DNA of 15,911 nt from Planctomycetota bacterium (GTDB taxonomy: Bacteria; Planctomycetota; GCA-002687715; DRQF01). The stretch covers positions 1-15,911 of the forward strand of contig WFTN01000208.1 in NCBI GenBank assembly GCA_015485455.1, given 5' to 3'. The notes under the pieces are model-generated. The model had not been told where the DNA came from. It was given only the letters and a program-made list of their open reading frames with translations, and did not search any database. Positions 14,066 through 15,911 of this stretch are shown here, in pieces (position 1 is the first letter of the stretch; each line of letters begins with the position of its first letter). Made by a program: the position numbers and the translations under genes.

Positions 14066-15911
14066 TTGAAGCGCCTGACGTTGAGACTCTTGGGTTTTGC
14101 TCTTGTCGTCTCCCTGGTCTTGGCCATGACGTTGGAGGACTTGCCGGGGACACGGGTTTTTTCCGACGGTAAGTCTGAGCAACCCTTGGAAGTATGGCAG
14201 AGTGCGTCCCGATTTGTCTGGGAGGACAAAGGGGAGATCATGGATGGGGCTTTAGGTTCTTTTCGAGGAGCCGTTGTTTCGCCCCAGGACGGCTCTCTCT
14301 ATTTTGCCAAACGCGATCGAGATTCTTGGAATCTCTATCGGTCCCGTCGAGGGACTTTGATCGGAGAATTCTCTGAGCCAGAGCCTATCTTTGAGTTGAA
14401 CAGCGAGCGGAACGACCGAGAACCGGCTTTCACTCCCGATGGGAGGACCTTGGTCTTCACCAGTGATCGTTTAGGGGACTACGACTTATTTGTCTGCCAT
14501 TGGAACGGTGAGACATTTTCTCAGCCGAAACCCATAGACCGCACCTGTGCCGAGGATGACGAGCGTCAACCTTACTTCTCCCATTTAGGGGAGCTGTATT
14601 ACTTCTGTGTCGATGGTTCTTCTGGTTCTTATGCCCCCCAAGCAATCGACATGTTCTTGCCAGAATCACTGCCAGTCCCTGGGGAATCGATTTGGCCAGA
14701 TCGTTTCGAGGTCCAGTCGGTCTCCACGGATTCCCAAGGAAGAGTTTTTCTTCTGTCGGCCAGGGTGAGTGAAAAGGGTGACTTTGACCTCTACCGCGTG
14801 GTGCGACATGCTGGCCAATATGGTGAGCCTAAGTTGATTGCCGCCTTGAGTGGTGAAGAAGACGAACTTGATCCACGATTCTCTCCCAACGGGAATTTAC
14901 TTTTTAGCAGACGCTCTCCCGAGGGAGGTGGCTTGGACTACAGCATTCATAGAGCGGCACTACATGAACTAGATGTGCGCTCGGTGGAATCCGCATTTTG
15001 GACTATGTTGTCTCGGATCCTGATGGCGATTGTGGCTCTGCTTATTGCCGGATATTTGGCCCTTCGATGGAAGCAATTGCATCCTTTCTTGAAGTTCCTA
15101 CTCCTGTCGATCTTGATTCATCTCCTCTTGATGCTTTACGTTGATCCTCTTGGCAATAGTGAAGTGGGTACTGGTGATGATGCTCCTTCAGGATTTGCTG
15201 TCACATATTTGCAACAACGACATGACAAGGCTGAATTTGAAAACGCCGCTGGCGGAGCTATGAGTCGGTTGGTGGCTCAGAGATCTTCTCCCAGCCAAAG
15301 ACCGGTCACTGAGATCAGGGAAGAAGAAGTGAACTGGGATGCCCAGGAATTCGTTTCGGCCCCTCGGGAAACGCTTCAGGGCGAAGAAGCTCCAAAGACG
15401 CCCCCTGTCCAACGTCAAAGTGAGTCTCCTCTGTTGGAGAAGACGCAGCTGCCTTCTCAGAACTTGGCAGGGGGAGGGGCTGCTCGTCCCGTCTCCCTGG
15501 AGATGGAAACTTTGCTATTGAATGCAAGTGGTGTATCGATCAGTCAAGTCAAAACGGTTGTATCGAAAGCCGAGCCTCACCGTCCCAAATCGACCAGAGT
15601 TCTGGAGAAAGGGAGGGCCAAGAGTTTTGTGCAGGCCCCGAAATCTTCCGTCTCATCGCGACTCGAAATTACAGCCTTGGTTGAAGGAAAATCCCGCCGG
15701 GAACGAGAAATCAAAGCGACAAAGCTGGAATCAATGGCAACGTCAAATGACTCCCGACCGGTGACGAAGCGTCGAGAGGTCTTGGCGGGTGTCGAAAGGC
15801 TCAAGCCAGGTAAGGTCGGCTTGCGTAGTCAGGTGAGTGTCATCGAAAAACCTATGGCGTATGTCAGCCGTCGACGAAGTCGAAGGACTGAATTACGTCC
15901 ATCGGCGGTCA
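14066..15911 (+). CDS. TolB/PD40-like propeller fused to TonB/TolA-like membrane anchor (3' end outside window)
   Basis: The frame is open for 615 residues to the window end. It starts with TTG right after the exbD stop. Residues 1-21 (KRLTLRLLGFALVVSLVLA) are a signal peptide or anchor. Residues about 60-300 hold PD40/TolB-type beta-propeller repeats: VVSPQDGSLYFA (from about 70), EPAFTPDGRTLVFTSDR (119), a degenerate YFSHLGELYYF, TDSQGRVFLLSAR, and LDPRFSPNGNLLFSRR (from 268). Helix A is at about 316-333 and helix B at about 341-359, joined by a short basic loop (RWKQLH). By the positive-inside rule the propeller and the C-terminal part would both be periplasmic. Helix B carries S348-x3-H352 (SILIH), the pattern found in TonB and TolA anchors that contact ExbB/TolQ. 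From 360 on there is a long, low-complexity linker rich in charge, Ser and Pro, as in transducers. The C-terminal domain lies beyond the window. Membership of the operon is firm; the transducer role is inference. Confidence 0.82.
   Translation, partial: MKRLTLRLLGFALVVSLVLAMTLEDLPGTRVFSDGKSEQPLEVWQSASRFVWEDKGEIMDGALGSFRGAVVSPQDGSLYFAKRDRDSWNLYRSRRGTLIGEFSEPEPIFELNSERNDREPAFTPDGRTLVFTSDRLGDYDLFVCHWNGETFSQPKPIDRTCAEDDERQPYFSHLGELYYFCVDGSSGSYAPQAIDMFLPESLPVPGESIWPDRFEVQSVSTDSQGRVFLLSARVSEKGDFDLYRVVRHAGQYGEPKLIAALSGEEDELDPRFSPNGNLLFSRRSPEGGGLDYSIHRAALHELDVRSVESAFWTMLSRILMAIVALLIAGYLALRWKQLHPFLKFLLLSILIHLLLMLYVDPLGNSEVGTGDDAPSGFAVTYLQQRHDKAEFENAAGGAMSRLVAQRSSPSQRPVTEIREEEVNWDAQEFVSAPRETLQGEEAPKTPPVQRQSESPLLEKTQLPSQNLAGGGAARPVSLEMETLLLNASGVSISQVKTVVSKAEPHRPKSTRVLEKGRAKSFVQAPKSSVSSRLEITALVEGKSRREREIKATKLESMATSNDSRPVTKRREVLAGVERLKPGKVGLRSQVSVIEKPMAYVSRRRSRRTELRPSAV

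Noticed and set aside
1..15911. tRNA, rRNA, CRISPR array, insertion sequence or prophage remnants
   Set aside because: Reading both strands gave no cloverleaf, no regularly spaced repeats, and no transposase or integrase motif.

Overview
The window looks like a chromosomal segment from a planctomycete-type bacterium. This rests on protein character and is an inference: a secreted protein with seven FG-GAP loops and a C-terminal domain of a style common in marine Planctomycetota, a thioredoxin-like/HEAT-repeat secreted protein, a very large periplasmic TPR protein, and an ExbB with its own signal peptide. No mobile element, CRISPR array, tRNA or rRNA was seen. Base composition and codon use look even throughout.

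Layout. A large MscS-type mechanosensitive channel (plus strand, 5' end cut off by the window) ends at 2176. It converges on a secreted seven-bladed FG-GAP propeller protein (minus strand, 2262-3857), with a hairpin between them. Next come an iron-type superoxide dismutase (minus, 4157-4735) with its own promoter and terminator, and a divergent secreted thioredoxin-fold/HEAT protein (plus, 5006-6439). A family-4-type glycosyltransferase with a C-terminal TPR-like helical pair follows (plus, 6541-8055). Its 3' end overlaps a minus-strand pair of a YjbQ-family protein and a site-2-protease-type membrane metalloprotease (8039-9402), which are joined by a one-base stop/start overlap.

After a 390-base divergent intergenic region carrying two adjacent inverted repeats, a tightly packed plus-strand operon runs to the window end: a 1026-residue periplasmic TPR protein, an ExbB/TolQ proton-channel protein, an ExbD/TolR protein, and a long last gene that starts with TTG at 14066 and is still open at the window end. 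The first three are linked by ATGA overlaps. The last starts directly after the exbD stop behind a near-ideal Shine-Dalgarno sequence.

The last gene is the most interesting item. It encodes a TolB/PD40-like beta-propeller followed by two transmembrane helices. The second carries the Ser-x3-His pattern typical of the TonB and TolA membrane anchors, oriented so that a long charged linker would project into the periplasm. With the TPR, ExbB and ExbD genes this reads as a rearranged Tol/Ton-like energy-coupling system in which a TolB-like propeller and a TolA/TonB-like transducer are one polypeptide. ExbB also has Gln where the usual third-helix Glu is expected. These are inferences from sequence reading. 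The family assignments of the individual domains are much firmer than the proposed system.
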